Positions 6,501-7,256 of a stretch of 7,256 nucleotides of DNA are shown here, piece after piece. Source of the stretch: Chloroflexota bacterium (GTDB lineage Bacteria > Chloroflexota > Limnocylindria > QHBO01). The stretch's first letter is position 1; each line of letters starts with the position of its first letter. The stretch covers positions 1-7,256 of the forward strand of contig JADLBB010000190.1 in the NCBI GenBank assembly GCA_020848055.1, given 5' to 3'. Position numbers and translations under genes: made by a program. The notes beneath the pieces are model-generated. The model ran no database searches, was not told where the DNA came from, and saw only the letters and a program-made list of their open reading frames with translations.

Positions 6501-7256
6501 CTATGGCGCCAGCGCCCGGTGCAGGAAGGCGGCCATCTCGGCGCGCGTCACGTGGTCGGCCGGGCAGTATCGGCCCGCCTCGCAGCCGGTCGTGATGCCC
6601 GCCTCGGCGAAGCTGTTGATATCGGCCTCGGCCGCGATGCCGTCGTCGTCCCAGAAGTGGTCGGTCTCGGTGCCCGCCAATGCGAGAGCGCGGCGGATGA
6701 AACTCGCCATCTCCGAGCGCTGCACCTTCTCGTACGGACAGAACTTGCCCATGCCGCAACCACCGGTCACGCCGGCAGCCGCCAACCGATTGATGTCGGG
6801 CTCGGCCGGGCTGGCACCGTCATCCCAGAAGTAATCGGTCGAGGCCATCTGCAGGTCGAGCGCGCGGACCAGGAAGCTGGCCATCTGGGCGCGGGTTACG
6901 TCGGCGTCGGGGCAGAACATGCCGCTTCCGCATCCCTGCGTGGTGCCCGATTCGGCGAGCCAGACGATGTCGGCGTAGAACGGCGAGCCGTAGACGTCGA
7001 AGAACGGGGCGCTGCCGCCCGAAGGCGTCCGTGACGGGTCGCCGGCGAAGGCGTACCAGTAGTCGGGGTCCCCGAAATGCATGCTCGGCCCAAGCTCCGT
7101 GCTCTGGACCCAGACCTCCGCACCGTTGATGTCGGGATGATCCATCTTCGTCAGCGTTTCCGGCGAGTAGCCCTCGCCCTGGGCGAAGATCTCGCCGAAC
7201 GGCGTGCCCGATTCGGTCAGCACGCGCTCGACGATGTCATCGGCGTCGCCGTAGGC
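6501..7256 (-). CDS. Surface protein with C-terminal SLH-like triad, N-terminus beyond window
   Basis: The frame is open from the right edge (251 codons visible) to a TAG at 6501-6503, so the true start lies outside. GTG 7223 is an internal Val, not a start, because the frame continues upstream in the same style. About 85 residues precede the repeats (for example AYGDADDIVERVLTESG, GAEVWVQSTELGPSMHFGDP and DYWYAFAGDP). They are Asp/Tyr/Trp-rich with no motif I recognise, so I assign no function. The repeats follow from about base 7001 in the same arrangement as in the GH18 and CAP proteins. It is probably exported, judging only from the shared anchor module. It is the most upstream visible gene of the cassette and could head the transcription unit that includes the GH18 gene. 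Confidence 0.8.
   Translation of the reverse strand, partial: AYGDADDIVERVLTESGTPFGEIFAQGEGYSPETLTKMDHPDINGAEVWVQSTELGPSMHFGDPDYWYAFAGDPSRTPSGGSAPFFDVYGSPFYADIVWLAESGTTQGCGSGMFCPDADVTRAQMASFLVRALDLQMASTDYFWDDGASPAEPDINRLAAAGVTGGCGMGKFCPYEKVQRSEMASFIRRALALAGTETDHFWDDDGIAAEADINSFAEAGITTGCEAGRYCPADHVTRAEMAAFLHRALAP
6507..7001 (-). repeat. SLH-like Cys-pair triad of the right-edge surface protein (three repeats)
   Basis: Repeat 1 opens FFDVYGSPFYADIVWL and has GCGSGMFCP. Repeat 2 opens DYFWDDGASPAEPDINRLAAAGV and has GCGMGKFCP. Repeat 3 opens DHFWDDDGIAAEADIN and has GCEAGRYCP. Each closes with an R-x2-MA-[SA]-F-[LI]-x-RAL helix. Repeats 2 and 3 carry an extra Trp (FWDD) not seen in the other two genes' triads. 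The C-terminus ends within a few residues of the last helix, as in the GH18 and CAP proteins. Confidence 0.84.

Noticed and set aside
6483..6501. GC-rich imperfect hairpin (GGCC...GGCC) just after the stop of the right-edge gene
   Set aside because: The stem is short with a mismatch and no T-tract follows, so it cannot be called an intrinsic terminator.
3546..7001. The regularly spaced repeated DNA blocks as a CRISPR-like or tandem DNA array
   Set aside because: The periodicity of about 170-200 bases is fully explained by in-frame SLH-like protein repeats; the units diverge in sequence and lie inside coding frames.

Overview
The window is GC-rich bacterial DNA (by eye about two thirds G+C). 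It carries six genes, all on the minus strand, and the first and last run off the window edges. In order of transcription (right to left) they are: the C-terminal part of a surface protein with SLH-like repeats; a secreted family 18 glycoside hydrolase with three SLH-like repeats; a secreted CAP/SCP-domain protein with three SLH-like repeats; rph (RNase PH); rdgB (XTP/dITP pyrophosphatase); and a secreted subtilisin-family protease cut off at base 1. Gaps between genes are short: 49, 29 and 54 bases, then a 4-base overlap, then 137 bases. No stretch over 300 bases lacks a gene. I saw no tRNA, rRNA, CRISPR array, insertion sequence or convincing intrinsic terminator.

The unifying feature is an atypical S-layer-homology-like repeat. 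Nine full copies occur in three adjacent genes, always as a C-terminal triad, and each copy has a Gly-Cys-x5-Cys-Pro core that canonical SLH modules lack. The subtilase appears to enter the same kind of triad exactly where the window ends. Four neighbouring genes therefore seem to give different exported proteins (protease, glycosidase, CAP protein, one unknown) a shared envelope anchor. The housekeeping pair rph-rdgB, joined by a GTGA stop/start overlap, sits in the middle of this cassette.

No marker gene fixes the taxonomy. High GC, S8/GH18/CAP proteins with Cys-containing SLH-like triads, and possible near-leaderless starts with TANNNT boxes would suit a Chloroflexota lineage (Limnocylindria-like) or a deep actinobacterium. 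This is inference only.

Functionally, rph and rdgB serve tRNA 3'-end maturation and nucleotide-pool cleaning. The exported proteins probably act on the cell's own envelope or on external polymers while held at the surface. The points most worth checking are the Cys-pair SLH-like module as a common anchor, a possible ATT start codon for the CAP gene, and the unrecognised domain at the right edge.
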